NCBI GenBank assembly: GCA_022925895.1 | Contig: JAKSYS010000604.1 | Location: 1 to 38,709, forward strand | Direction of reading: 5' to 3' | DNA: 38,709 bases | Source of the DNA: Fragilaria crotonensis | Taxonomy: Eukaryota > Bacillariophyta > Fragilariophyceae > Fragilariales > Fragilariaceae | Part shown: positions 1 through 11,935 of the stretch, in pieces | How the letters are laid out: each line of letters opens with the position of its first letter | Position numbering within the stretch: position 1 is the first letter of the stretch | Position numbers and translations under genes: made by a program | Notes under the pieces: generated by a model | The model's database searches: none | Seen by the model: only the letters and a program-made list of their open reading frames with translations | Told to the model about the DNA's origin: nothing

Positions 1-1563
1 CCCCAGCAAATTCAATGCCTTCCCCTGCTAATTCGGCATGGAACTTTGGTGTTAGAAGTACCGTGATGCCCAGCTGAGATCCAAGGTACTGAAGTGCCGT
101 TTCCTCATCCTTGAAATCAGCACACTCTGCGATGAGATGGCGTAGGGAATACCGTAAGTCAATCTTCCCTGAAATTGTGTCTTTCTTTCCGTCGACAGTG
201 TATTTATCTAACTCACTTGGATCAATCAGTCCTCTTTCCCACAGAACTTGTAGCATGCCTTTAGATTTTCCTTCCCATCCAGATAGGATTTTGTCGACTT
301 CTTTGTGAGTTTCGATTGAATTGTTTCTTGCCAATTCCTGAAGTTCGGCTTTAGTGTACCCGCGTTTTTGTTGGAGCGTCACACCCTTTTCGTTGAGCTC
401 TTCAAGAAGGGTCTTCTTTGTTTTTTCAATTGGCTTGCTTCTTTTCCCCATTATTCGATCATGACGTTGTAAGTCACGTTGCTCTGGTGTCAAATACCAT
501 GGGCCACAGTCGTCAGTATTGAATACCATTGACTGTGTGTCTCCGATGCCCAGGGTTGGTGAGTGTGTGCCCAGATAACCCTCTTGTGACATTATGACTG
601 TGTCTCTCATCTGCTGTTTTGATCCTCCAAAGTTCTTTTGCATGTTGATCGCACTGAGTGCACCATCACGTTTGCGAGCGTGTCCCTGAGAATGATCGAA
701 CAAAAATACAAAATCGAAGCTTGGATATAGGATTCGTAGGCAATCAACCACATCCTCAAGCTGAAGACTCATGTGGTATGAATTCCAATAACCCTGATTA
801 TTGATTCCGATGAACAAGTATTTTACGAAGGGGGATTCCAACAAAATCGGCTTCCTCGTTGTTCCCAAGATTTCCATCGCAGCTGTTGTATCGAGGTAAT
901 TTCCACCGCCGAGAGCTGCTGTTTGCCTTGCCATATTCACTCTCTTTGTAACTCATCCTCTGTCATCTGCCTGCCAAAGCCGAATTCGCGTGACACGAAC
1001 GCAGAAAGCATATACCCATCGCCCTCCGACTTGGGCAGAAGTGGCACTTGTCCTTTTGGCCCAACCCATTGTTTGGAGGACAGTAGATACTGCGCGAAGA
1101 CAGACTCATCTTGACCAATAATCATCAAGGGCCTGACTGATGATGACACTCGTATGCTTGTTTTTGCTTCAACATCTCGCGCTGCCTCTTCTCCCCTTTT
1201 GATTCTTGATATGCAATTCTTCCAATAGTCAACGTGAAACTCAACCCGAGTCTCATCAGATATAATATCATAGTAATGATGTCCGAAATCTGTGTCTAAG
1301 GTCTTGATCGTAGCAGCTTCACTGAGTGGAAGCTGAATCCAACGCCGACAACGTGGCTCAAGCACGGTAAGGTAGTTCTTGCAGAATGCATTTCGATGTG
1401 CGACAACATCTTCACGTTCATGGCCATCGACGTAGAAGCTCTTCCTTCTCGTATCATACTTGATCCGAGTAATCGCATCCAGCGCCATGCTGTTGTGAAG
1501 CTCATGTTTTAAGTCTATGTGCGCGAAGGAATGGCGCAATATCATCCTCATCTTGATCGACAT
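1..1563 (-). pseudogene. DDE transposase, catalytic region (partial, runs off left edge)
   Basis: This is the catalytic half of a cut-and-paste DNA transposase. It reads on the minus strand from about 1563 to base 1 and continues outside the window. Visible landmarks in order are a helical segment TTAWRWMRLLG, then KYDTRRKSFYVDGHERED (the 'Y-DGHER' signature of a transposase group common in fungi and diatoms), the first acidic site IIGQDES, a second site FLFDHSQGHA near 690, and ELAGEGIEFA near base 15, which supplies the expected third acidic residue. The stretch from ATG 934 to base 1 is open for about 311 codons, with a SAP-like segment (YTKAELQELARNNSI). Single-base frame changes occur near 1475 and near 940, so as written it is not one ORF. 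Family membership is from recalled motif similarity. Whether the breaks are decay or assembly errors is open. Confidence 0.75.
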
Positions 1564-2634
1564 CGACAGGATTGCTAGTAGGATTAATGGCTGTAGTACT
1601 TGTACTCAATGTTGACGTTTCTGCAGTATCTTCGTCTACTACCGATTCACGTTTCCACAACGCAGCCAGCCTTGGGATTACAGACGAATGAACGAATTGA
1701 TAGACTGCTTCAATTGAAAGATGTGACAAGTTCTCGACGCCAAATGCAACAATCTGCTCCTTTGCGCATGGAAACACTTCGAGAACTCGAGGAAGAGGTC
1801 GTTTCCACACTGAACAGACAAGTTTGGGTTTGGGAAGCATTCAAAATTACGGAACACAATGTTCCAATTTGCGATGGTTTTATAGAAGGTTGCTTGCGTC
1901 ATACCAACAGTGTTCAATACCTTACAAGATTCAGTGCAACAGTCTTGCCACGTCCATTCATTCATTTTTGCAAGAGCCAATCGGTACGCATAACAAAGAA
2001 ACGTCGCCCTTTGCCTGACAGCGCATATCTCAGCTTTGGTACACACGTTGTCGATATCTCTACCTTGCACAACATTCCTCCAATTATTTTCTTCCTCATG
2101 AACGCTTTGAAGCAGTACAATCCTTCTCTGAAGTGCTTCCATTGGAGTTTCAGAATCGAAATCAGTATCATTCCCATCCTCGCAATTCGTTGTCCCATGT
2201 TTCTTTGGTGGTTTGAACACTCGGTATGCCTCTGGGCTACATGGCCAGTAACGAGCTAGAAGCATCAGCAGCAATCATTACAGCGGCCGCACCAGTATCT
2301 CCTATCCTTGCTCGTTTGCTCGGTGATTGCTCAACAATGTCTCCGATCCTTCCTCCCGTTGTAGCCTCCGTGTTGACAGGTGTAGTTATCATTGTGTCGA
2401 GAGCGGGTCTTGATCTTGTGCTTGGAATGACTAGCACATTTGCGGCTGCTTCCATTACTTTTTCGTTCCATGCACTGTTAAGTGGACATGGGTACCGTAT
2501 CTGCCTTGATTTCTCTGTGAAGTAGTAATAGAATGTGTTCTTGTATGTGACTCTGAACACTCCTGTTGTGTTTGATCCATCAAATCGGTGCATCAATTCT
2601 CGAAAGAAGCCGACTTGGACATCCCTGTATTGAA
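1502..2634 (-). pseudogene. DDE transposase, N-terminal region with helical DNA-binding part
   Basis: This is the upstream half of the same transposase. The minus strand encodes, in three overlapping frames, an N-terminal block (VQVGFFRELMHRFDGSN, then a Tyr/Phe-rich strand region), a Ser/Thr-rich linker with a basic SPSKRARI patch, a Cys-rich helical segment, and MTQATFYKTIANWNIVFRNF followed by PLPRVLEVFP and VYQFVHSSVIPRL. This order (a short helical segment, then 'P-PLP..LE.FP' and 'IP.L' before the DGHER domain) matches my memory of this transposase group, so it is probably the site-specific DNA-binding part. Frame changes fall near 2255, 1800 and 1510. No start codon or terminal inverted repeat could be fixed. 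A small palindrome (ATCTATAGAT, near 2810 and 2870) lies upstream but is too short to be called the element end. Confidence 0.6.
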
Positions 2635-3650
2635 CCTTCTTACATCAATGACGCCAAGGGACGCATTGACATCAAATCTCCTAAAGCTTCAGCCCAAGTT
2701 GATGCAGGAAGCCAGCAATTTGACAATCTCGGACCATACGTGATGTCTGTTCGAAGTAGCATGACGGCATCAGTCAAAATAGCATATTTACCTTTGTCAA
2801 CCATTGTATCTATAGATTTATCACCAACAGTAGGTTCACTGAGTTACATAGGAAGGTGACTGCAGGAGGTAAATCTATAGATTAGAATGGAAATGTTGCA
2901 AACGACGGCTTGAAAATCTCATTGTGGAAGCCTTGCTTCCAACACGACAAAGTCCCGCCCTCGTGACGTCATATTGGCAGTGAAATCGGTCTAGCGTAGA
3001 ATTAATACTGGGACGTGCGCCCGGATTTTAGAACAGAAAACCAGCTGTAGCAGTAACGATGTCATTTAATGAAAAAGTATTTTTACCATTTTTTACGTCT
3101 TTACGTCAATTATCACAAAAAACCCAATATATCTGAGGGTCTTGCAATAACACAATAACACCCTTCCTTTCATCAAATCTTCCAAGAAGGGATTGCCTGG
3201 GAGCTATGTCATATGTCATATGGGTTCCACCTTAACCCGTACTCCTACCGTAGTAGTTTACAGCTCACACACATCGGGCATCTACCGGTAGGCTGCTTCG
3301 CCGTTGCACCTACCTGCATTAACGGTTCATACTTGATGCTAATCATGCTACCTTTCGATGAGTTGCTCACAATGTCGTCTATCACTCGTTACAGAATGAC
3401 TGAAGTGAATCAGTTACTCACTTCGTTTGTTCTGAATAGATACCTACATCTACGGAAACGTGGTTTCAAGCTGGTGGTGACAAGGTATACTTCCCAACCT
3501 GAAGAAATGCTTTATACAATATTGTTCACAATCATGAGCCAAAATGCTATCTACATATGAGCAGGCTAAACGTTTCTTTCTTAAAGCATTACTCCTTGCA
3601 TAGTACTTCTTCCAGTTTTTGTTCTTCTTTTCACAGAGCATCCAGCCACA
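2635..3650. other. No confident gene; upstream flank of the transposase
   Basis: I see no recognisable gene here. It contains a self-complementary ATCTATAGAT occurring twice, near 2810 and 2870, in opposite context (followed by TTA, preceded by TAA). An open frame of 115 codons (3213-3560, plus) has no recognisable domain and no supporting context, so I do not call it. Confidence 0.4.
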
Positions 3651-4740
3651 TCATGATTTTAAGAAGCACTTCATTTTTGTAAGTTCACTGACTATGTCCC
3701 TGCTGTCAACAAATGGAGCATGATATAGGTACATTCTTGACATCCAGCAGTTCAATCCTCTGGTAAATTTGCTTGACCTCTGGCATCCCACTGATCCTCT
3801 GAGAATGAACAACAGGATGATGGTGTGGTGTTTGCCCATCATATGAGACACTGTCCACAACAACACATATAATGTTTGTTGTATAGAGCTCATTCAATGC
3901 ATGGACGCTGAGAATCTTGTTCTATTCATAATGGTGAAGATGTGCCAATCCCTTTCCATCCGAAAAAGTAGTTGCACCAAGCATGATGGCATAGCCAATA
4001 CGATTCCTGCCATGATATTCCACAGGTACACCAGCCGCGACCAGCTTTCAGAAAATGAGTGGTGCTTTCATGGAATTAAAAACGGGACACATGCAATATT
4101 TTGGTATGCTGTGTCTTCCTCATCTGTTGCAAGCATCGGCATGATCAATGTCAATAACCTTGAATTGATCACTTGTTCTCCTAATTTAATTGTTTCAAAC
4201 CCTAGTACTGAATCATCCCATCGCTCCTTCCTGCTGACAATCTGGACACAACTCAAGGAACAATATCATGGTCAGCATCTTTGCACTAGTGTTTCATTTA
4301 AACTTGGAAAATACTTATGGATACAATGTCAACAACTGTGTCCACAGCTCTAAGTCACCAACCAAGACTTTGGTGGCATCTATGAACATATTGTTCACAC
4401 ATTCACTTGCAGTAGAAGTCACAATGCCATATCTGGCTTGCAAGACCGCCCAAGCGGCGGCGCTCCCGTCCCCTCCCGACCTGCAGCGTACCATGATCAC
4501 TTATGGTTTCCACGTAGAAAGTTTGTGCGATCTTCCGATGCCGGCATCGGACAAAACTTTGTTTACATTGATTGGCAAGAGGATGGAGTAAAAAGTGAGC
4601 ATCATCATTGGATATTGGTCGGGTTTAGGCTCTACAAATACTTCTCCAGTAGTAGGAGGTTCTTTCCACTGAGAATACACATACCCTAAGGAAAGAGGAG
4701 CAATAAATCTTTGTGACAGATCTTGCGTCGACAATTAGAA
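3651..4740 (-). other. Unrecognised coding-like debris, minus strand
   Basis: Several short minus-strand frames (about 3706-3897, 4068-4256, 4315-4500, 4501-4734) follow one another and together read like a broken protein of unknown family. I recognise no domain. It could be the ruin of another mobile element, or chance open frames next to the non-LTR element that starts at about 4740 on the other strand. Confidence 0.2.
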
Positions 4741-4756
4741 CCTGTCAGCATCAAGG

Positions 4757-5060
4757 GGATTGGATGCGAATTCGGTCTTAGAATCCGACGTTCAGTTCCT
4801 GGAGTTTCTGGAATATCAGGACTTGTGGGACTTACACTCTTCTCATACAGCACCATCAACGTACATCGGTTCAACTAACAGACGCATCAACTATATGTTT
4901 GGCTTTTCACGCACGAAGGCTGCTTGCAATCGTCAGGGGTCAGGGGACACTATCATACTTCGAAGTGAAAAACTCTGACCACACCAGAGCACTCGTTGTA
5001 GATCTGAATCTCTCCCGCCTGCTTGGAGTGGAGGTTAAGGACATTACTTTGGTGACAGAT
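4757..5060 (+). pseudogene. Endonuclease (EEP/AP-like) remnant of non-LTR element
   Basis: In intact elements this domain nicks genomic DNA to prime target-primed reverse transcription. The segment from 4757 begins GLDANSVLESDVQFLEFL, resembling the 'D-N' metal-binding strand of exonuclease-endonuclease-phosphatase proteins. It continues with LWDLHSSHTAPSTYIGSTN and RRINYMFG, then after a frame change reads SDHTRALVVDLNLSRLLGV (about 4973-5030). The SDH triplet is the conserved C-terminal catalytic motif of the family. The N-terminal part of the domain could not be found upstream. At least one frame change falls near 4940. Confidence 0.65.
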
Positions 5061-5366
5061 CAATGGTGATGGTTACTTAGTGGCAATTCCAAGTCAGTTG
5101 ACATTTATCTAAATATAATGCACAATTACTACTAGCTACAACCATGGAAATCAGATGGAAGATGAGCAGATGGACACTCTGTTCAATACACACCAGGATT
5201 TACCAAGGTCACAAGTCCACATATCTTAACAGCATGGGACAAAGACCAGGGGTGGGCAATGCGGGCAGCGGAACGCGCTCAAACGGTTAGACCAAAGAAA
5301 TACCAATGATCCCCATGCTTATGTAATGCAGGTGTCATATACAGGCAGGTATAGGAAAGTGCTGCT

Positions 5367-6862
5367 GTGGGAACTGACTTCATTTTGAGGATTATTCCAG
5401 CACTTTGGAACAATGGGATAGCCAAGTTCAAGTATATGACCCATGTGAACTCAGACTTTAGATATACATGCAGTGAGGACGTGAGGACCCAATTTGAATC
5501 AAGCAAACAAAAAATTCGAGAGAAACAAAGGAATGCCGCCAAGCATTGTGTTCACAGTTATGAGGAACTTCTAGATCCCTACTATGAGGCCGACAAGAAT
5601 CCGAGGACACAACAGGAATCAAAGTATAGAGCAATCATCGTCTCTAGGACTATTCAGGGGAACCAGGAAGGCAAATGCAAAGGAAACTGCAACAGATTCT
5701 GAAACCAAAAGAATTCTCCAGTTTATCACATTTCCAAGTTCCACACCTCTTCACGTTGATGAAGCCGTGAGGCACACGGATCCGGAACAAATAGTGTGGG
5801 ACACAATTATCACCAGAGAAGAGATTGAAGCCCATATTCTAATATTCAATCAAGCTTTGCGACTTCGGCGCATCATTCAGGATGCTTTAAGAATTACATA
5901 GCTTATCTGCTCAAGCCAAAGCATGTCTCCAGCAGTGGAGAATACCGGAGTCCTGGTATGACAATTGTATCTTTTAAGAGAATTCTTGGCATCTTCCTTC
6001 CAAATCCTGGCCTCAGGAGTCTTGGAGAACATTCCCATAGCACTGGAAGTCACTAATGCAGACGTTGTCAAAGGCTTGAAATCCTATAAAGAATCAACAA
6101 CCACATCACCATCTGGAAGACATCTTGGTCATTACAAATCTCTAATATCAGCAGATCCAATTCCTCTTGATTCTTTATGCAGGCTTTTAAACAAAACAGC
6201 CATTTCATGTGGTGACATTGCAATTCCTCGTGGTGTTGTGCGGTGAACGTCATGTTTGAGAAAGACTCAGGACAACCAAAAAGTAAACAACTGTGAAATA
6301 TCCATTTGTTTGAAGCAGACTATAACTTCTTTTTGAAAATCAGCCATGTGGTGGGGCTTGAGACTTGTTTGAATGTCCATCAAAGTAAACACATGGCTTG
6401 GTTCCCAGAAGGACTACTGTGGATCCTGTCATGTTTAATCAGTTGACCACGGATCTATGCCACGTGCTCAAAACTATGCTCGATTCGACAATGATGCCTC
6501 AGCTTGCATTGATCGTATCGTTGTGGCGCTTGGCATGATGGGTGCAATGAGATGTGGAATGCCAACAGAGGCAGCTTGTACTCACGCTTAGGCTTTGGAG
6601 TTAAGCATTGCCTTATACGGTGAAAGCCTTATACGGGGTGTCCAGAGACTCCTCGTTGTATTGCGGAACACTCTTGGAACCTTTTTCAGAACAAGGCAGG
6701 CAGGTCAAGGAATCAATGCATTTGCAGCAATCTGGTGGCTTTCCTTGGTATGCAGGTTATCTTGAATCTCCGAGATTGACTCTGCGGAATGTCAGAGTCT
6801 TCAATCGGTCAATATATTTGCCTGCTATGAGTTATTCCTTGCCAGCCATAGTAGCAACTTGA
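5367..6862 (+). pseudogene. Reverse transcriptase remnant of non-LTR element
   Basis: This is the pre-RT and RT part of the element. The pre-RT region reads SSKQKIREKQRNAAKHCVHSYEELLD and, later, QIVWDTIITREEIEAHIL. RT motifs follow: TSPSGRHLGHYKSLI (about 6107-6150), a segment reading MFEKDSGQPK and RNIHLFEADYNFFLK (about 6250-6340), RT motif A as ARFDNDASACIDRI (about 6478-6520), and AGQGINAFAAIWW (about 6697-6735), equivalent to the conserved GxGQG box. Thumb-like SPRLTLRNVRVF and SIYLPAMSYSLPAI (6770-6855) follow almost directly, so the region expected to hold the catalytic YxDD box is absent, apparently by internal deletion. In-frame stops and frame changes are present. The motif A stretch is a short open piece not headed by ATG. 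Confidence 0.75.
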
Positions 6863-6959
6863 CGGGGAGGAACTGGACAGAATTCAATCCTGGATCATAC
6901 CAACAACTGTCCAGAGATTGTGACCCTCAAGTAAACTACTACTGACAATACGATATGGA

Positions 6960-8960
6960 CCCTCGCACATTGGCGGATTTGATCTTATGGATCTACATAA
7001 AGAGAACACGATCAATGAGGCAAAATACTTCCCACATGAAGTATATGGGAACACAAACATAGGACACGTTTTGCTTCTTCAAGTTTTGGCATCCCAATTG
7101 GAAGCAGGCCTGCCCAATCACATTGAGAGGAGCCCCAAGTACACATCCCTTATCTCATACCAACTTGATATTATCCATCGGCAGTGTATGTCCAAGATGC
7201 ATATCATTTGGATAAACATTGACCGATTCCTATAGAGGTGAGCTTTGAGGAAAAGATGATCGCTACATAGCTACTAATGGATCTGTCACGACTCAAAGGA
7301 TACAGTGTTTGCCCCCAAACAGACCTGGATTAAGTCCGGATCTATCTTCAAGTGACAACCCTGGCAGAATAAGTCAACGCGACCAAGAGTGCCATAGTTT
7401 CCAGATGGGCTCTAGAGGCTTGAAGCCCCCCGTATTCATATTGAATATGTCATGGCTGAGATAAGTCAATCTCAGTAATAGTCAACGACATTTCTGGAAG
7501 AACATATAATTTCTCATGACTTAGACTATGATATGCCAGACTATGGAGAGTGCCACCAATTCCTGTCTAGTGGGACATGAAAAGGACACCCAAAGCACCC
7601 GGGCTACAACAGTACCCATCACCATATCAACAGCCATCAAAGGATTATCATGCTAACAAAAAGTCTTCTGTCCCACATTGGACAGGTGGAATCTGACAAT
7701 GTGATTTGGGAAGAGAGTCAAGAGAAACAGAAATTTACAGTTCTTGCTTCAGACATGGGACTTAAAGGACATCAAGGCACTTTTGGGAGGTTATTGAGTA
7801 CCCAGTCAAATGCGGTCTTGGTGGAGGGCGCAGATCCAATTGATGGCCCTTACAATACCACTTAGTACTCTACCAGGTGTGAGCTTGGAGGATATGCCAC
7901 ATCCTTTGTTTTCTTATCTCGCTCTCATTCATTCTCTGTGGGGCAAGTTATACAAATGCTCCTTCCAATGGGTAACAGACAGCAGAGGTGCAATAAATAA
8001 TGTTGCAAAACAGACACCACAAGAGGTGACCAAGAGATGTCAACCTAGTCATGCTGACCATCTGTGCATCATCCAAGCAGCAACAGCTATGATGCAATGG
8101 TGGATCATCCTGTTTTGGGTAGGACTAAGCATTGTTGTGGTCAAGTGAAATAATCAAGCAGACCACCAATTGGAGATATGCATGGTACAGAAACCAGCCT
8201 TCAAAGCGGCAGATATCTTCGATCAATTGCTTACACCATGAACGAAACATTATCCCCTGTAAAAAACACCAATCTGGACAAGTGCCAGTGTTGTCGGATA
8301 GTAGAAGAGGCAACGACCCATGTACTGCAATACACAATAAATCCGGATTGCGAGCAAGCTTAAAGGGACTAGTATGGAAAAAGCATATCACAACCGGAGT
8401 ATCACCCTGTTTTTCAACTGCTGAAAGAGGGCGTTTTGGCATGGCTCTAGGGGCACATATGTACCGACCGTGACTGACTTCCCCAAGAAAGTCAGAGACA
8501 AGATATGCACTACCCTGGAGCCCAATCATAGATCAGGTGGCATTATGCTATCATAGGGTGCGTCAGTGTGAAATGACGATACATGGCTGAGGTCAGCCTG
8601 GGGTATCACAACGCACGACACTCCAAGACAGGCAGGGAAAGGACCATTCATCCTCAAGAATATCTTGCTGCACTTGCACTCGCTGACGCAGCGTCTGTGG
8701 AAAGCTCGAACCCATATCCTACATTCATCAATGGACGCGGAACTGAAAGCTATCAGTGATTCCGAAACCGCCGCGATCCGGGAAATGTACGCACGTCCAG
8801 ACCGTCATAAGGCATGGGACCGTCACTACTGCAAACATCCTCTGGAATTCTGAAGAAAGCTCCATCATCGAGATGCAGATGGCTATGCTACATTCGCATG
8901 TCAATGGAACTCATGGAAAATGATAGTCAACGCCAAACGCTGATATATTTCTATAGAAAT
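6960..8960 (+). pseudogene. RNase H, CxxC motif and basic tail of non-LTR element
   Basis: This is the 3' third of copy 1. A connector (MDLHKENTINEAKYFPHEVYG, about 6987-7050) leads to an RNase H-like domain: LASDMGLKGHQGTFGRLL, then VEGADPIDGPYNTT (7743-7865), then SFQWVTDSRGAINNVAKQ (about 7960-8013), giving the Asp residues expected of RNase H. A Cys-rich motif CQCCRIVEEATTHVLQYT (about 8284-8335) would bind zinc or nucleic acid. The tail has WKARTHILHSS and AAIREMYARPDRHKAWD (8690-8820), then a basic RCRWLCYIRMS and RQTLIYFY (8870-8955). Frames change several times. The same tail motif recurs at 17300-17420, which ties the two copies together. Confidence 0.65.
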
Positions 8961-9253
8961 CATCCACAGTCGAGTAACAGGGGATACATTTTCACCTGGG
9001 GTCCCTGGGGACTGAGGAGGACTGGGGACTTACCAGCGTAGTAGGGTTACCGTCGCCAAAGTGCGATACGGTCTATTGCCACGTTGGGGTTTGGTGTACT
9101 CAAGTACGCACTCTACGGACTGTGAACGATGGTACCGTACGTACTTTGGTGCTAAGGTCTAAGGTCTGTGGGCTATGGAGACTATGCATATGCACAATCA
9201 TCGATCATACATGCAGGATGCAGGGTCAATGAGATCCTCAAACACCTCGTTGG
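8961..9253. other. Intergenic spacer
   Basis: Spacer between the retroelement tail and the 3' end of the glycosyltransferase gene. It is rich in GTAC and CGTACG steps and holds a tandem CTAAGGT near 9150. No gene is seen. Confidence 0.4.
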
Positions 9254-11935
9254 TTAATTAGCGCCGTCATCGCGAAAAACTCCTTTCCTTTCAAGAAACG
9301 ATGATAAATGCCACCCAAGTCGATCGTATTGATGGACGACCGGAGAAATTGTGCCGTCCAAGTTCGTGATCTCTCCATCCTCGTTCGTGATGCCGAACTT
9401 CTGTGCCGAAATCCAAGTACGGTTTGATGATCCGGGAAAAGGCTGATCATGAGGATTTTCAACTCCTTTCTTCTTGAAATAATCCTCGTTGGCCCTGAAT
9501 ATATTGGCTCCCTCAACGCCAACAGTATGGACAACGCCCTCGCGATGCTTCACGGCAACGGCATCCTTCAAATCGCCATTATAGAATACCCAGTTGTGGA
9601 TGCTCTGGTCGTCAGCTGGTGTCCTAAACCGACATTTAGGGTCGCTTATCCAGCGCTTCATCTCCTCATACATGGTGTTGAGGTACGCCATCATGGCATC
9701 CCGTGTGCCGATTGTGGTGCCTGAGCAAAGCATGGGCTTTTTCAAGTGTACACCTTTGCAATCACCTACCGGCCAGTCAACCAACCAATGCTGTGTTGAC
9801 GTTGATGGATGTTCCTCGTACACTTGAAGGCCTGTAACTTCAGGAGTACCTGGACCGAAAGGGTCGTGCTGAAAAAACACGTCTCGAACGTCCGTTATCA
9901 GAACAGGACCGGTACAGTTAGGGCATTCTAGCAACCAGTCTCTCCCCATCGGGAACTTAACCCATCGCGCCTTGACATCCAGGTACGGCTCGGCACACAC
10001 AGACAGGTCACGAACGAGCTGCTCCCCGTCGGATTCCTTGAGGGCTTCGTCCTCAGGTTTGTAAAAGGGTTCATAAGTACAGTTGGAGAAGTTGATGAAC
10101 TTTGGAGTCACTCCTTTTCTTTCCATAAAAGCAAGAAGAGACTCGTCGACATCAGCTTTCACACCAAGGATTATGTGGCCCCGATACCCCGTATTTCGAA
10201 GGGAATTCACGAAATGAGACATGTCCTTGTGCGACATACCAGTTGCCATTCCCATAACAGTCGCTGTGCTGCTGTCTCTAAATGGAGCTTTACGCGCGAG
10301 GAAATGCGTGAGAGTATGATGCGATCCAACACATCGCCCTCGCCCAGCACCATCGTTAGCCACTTACTCTCTGGATACTTGACCGCCGAGACCACGAATC
10401 CCGATTTGTTCGTTTCGTTCTCGTTTTCTGTTTCTGATGCTTCAACTGCAACGACTTCGGCTGGTACGCCGCCAGGACTGTCCGCCACGTCGTCTTCTGG
10501 CTGCCCTTCTTCCACCACCGTGTTTTCAGTCGACTTTCCATTGGAATCGTAGCTAGTCCCGTACTTCAGTTCGTCTTCGCGCACCATCTCTTGCAGCAAC
10601 TTGTGGGCGCTCCTCCACGTAAGTCTTGTTGAGAAAGAAGATCGGTCTCGGGCCCTTGCTGATCTTGTCGAACGCGTGGAAGGACCGATGTGCATCATCG
10701 ACTTTGCCATCAAGTCCTTTGGCGCAACGCACAGATATGTCCAGGTCTATGGTAATCTGAGAGAGCGTCTTATGTTTGACACCGGCATCACCGTGTGCGT
10801 ACGTTTGGTACTTGTTTCGGATCGTTTTGAGATCGGCAAACCAATTGTGAAGATGATACGCGGCACCAAGCACTGCCGTGTCGTCAGCAAACCAAGCCTT
10901 GGCCTTGTAGAGAAAGCCTATATCACCATGCACTGTGCGAATATCAGGACCATTGAACAATGGATATCGACCAGATTTATGCACCGCTTCAGGGAAGTCG
11001 CTGTTACTTTCTTTTCCATACTGCTCGTCGCGCTCTCCATACATTCGTTTATGAGTTCGCAAGGGTATGATCCGTTCTGTTGGGTCCCCGATTCCTTCCA
11101 CACACTTACCACCAATAAGGTCGGGGTGGAACCATGGGACCTCCTTCATACAATATGGAGAGCTCTCAAACGAAATGGTAGAAGGAATGATCTTGGGGCC
11201 GTGGCAGTCTGGATCAGGTCTCAACTCCGGAAAATCACAGGATTGCACAGCTCGAAGGAAGTCACGAGATACAACTTCGTCAGCATCAGACATGATACCG
11301 ACATCGGTTGGCAACATGCCAGCATCTTTCCATCGTTTGATTATCGTATTGCGCTGTTCTGATTCGCGATCCATCCCTTTGAGATCTGGCATATCCTCAA
11401 GCCATAGATCGAGGAAGACTTTGGTCTTGGACCCAAACATTTCAGATTGTAGTAAAAGATCCCCCTCCTTCGAGTCCTTGAACCTAAGCGGTCTAGGAGT
11501 GGCCATGTGTGTTGTGTTCGCCTCGATGAAGACGGCGACATGGTAAATGTCATAGACTTCAATAGCGTGAATGAGCAGGATTTCCCAATTATCGTCCGCG
11601 ATCATTGATCCAAAGAAAATCCGACGCGGCGGGCCGTCGTAGGGCTTAAGATTGTAACGATCGCATCGCGTCACTGTCCTTTCATTGTCAATACGTGCAT
11701 GCGCTTCTCTATACAAACTGCTCACTTGGAACTTTGGAACTGCAATGGCACGTGCAACATCTCGGCGTTCAATGCCAATGCCGTCCTCACGTGCTAGTAC
11801 CGGTAATGCGAAGGAATCTTCGCATGCCGTCAGCGAATTGCGAATTGCAAAGAGTGCAGAGTTTGACGTATTCATAAAGGCAAGGCCCATGATGGAAACA
11901 ATCACGAGGACTCGCGCAACATTCTTGAAACCCAT
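9254..11935 (-). CDS. GT17-type N-acetylglucosaminyltransferase fused to a second glycosyltransferase-like domain
   Basis: This is probably a Golgi type II membrane enzyme of about 890 residues adding sugars to glycans. Start ATG 11935 (MGFKNVARVLVIVSIMGLAF) gives a basic N-terminus and one hydrophobic signal anchor; the longer frame begins only at TTG. Residues about 100-440 match GT17 (bisecting-GlcNAc transferase, MGAT3 type): FFGSMIADDNWEILLIHAIE, VAVFIEANTTHMATPRPLRF and the metal-binding DxD in GIMSDADEV (about residue 217). An acidic linker (ENTVVEEGQPEDDVAD) leads to a C-terminal domain with PVLITDVRDVFFQHDPF, a DxxD motif typical of GT-A nucleotide-sugar transferases, plus MLCSGTTIGTRDAM. 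Two 1-nt frame changes, near 10600 and near 10310, split the frame, yet protein sense continues across both, so indel errors are more likely than decay. The exact donor and acceptor sugars cannot be read from sequence. Confidence 0.8.

Larger units (their letters stand above)
4740..8960 (+). mobile_element. Degraded non-LTR (LINE-like) retrotransposon, copy 1
   Basis: The plus strand carries the remains of one long retroelement polyprotein in the canonical order endonuclease, reverse transcriptase, RNase H, Cys-rich C-terminal motif and basic tail. The order and the distinctive motifs (SDHTRAL, FDNDASACIDRI, AGQGINAFAAIW, SPRLTLRNVRVF, CQCC....THVL) identify it as the type of non-LTR element I associate with diatom genomes. 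Frame changes and stops are frequent and the part of the RT that should hold the YxDD box is missing, so it is inactive. No poly(A) tail or target duplication could be identified, so both ends are approximate. Confidence 0.75.

Noticed and set aside
10601..11362. 253-codon plus-strand open frame
   Set aside because: It lies opposite the GT17 coding region, whose motifs are clear on the minus strand; this is its antisense shadow.
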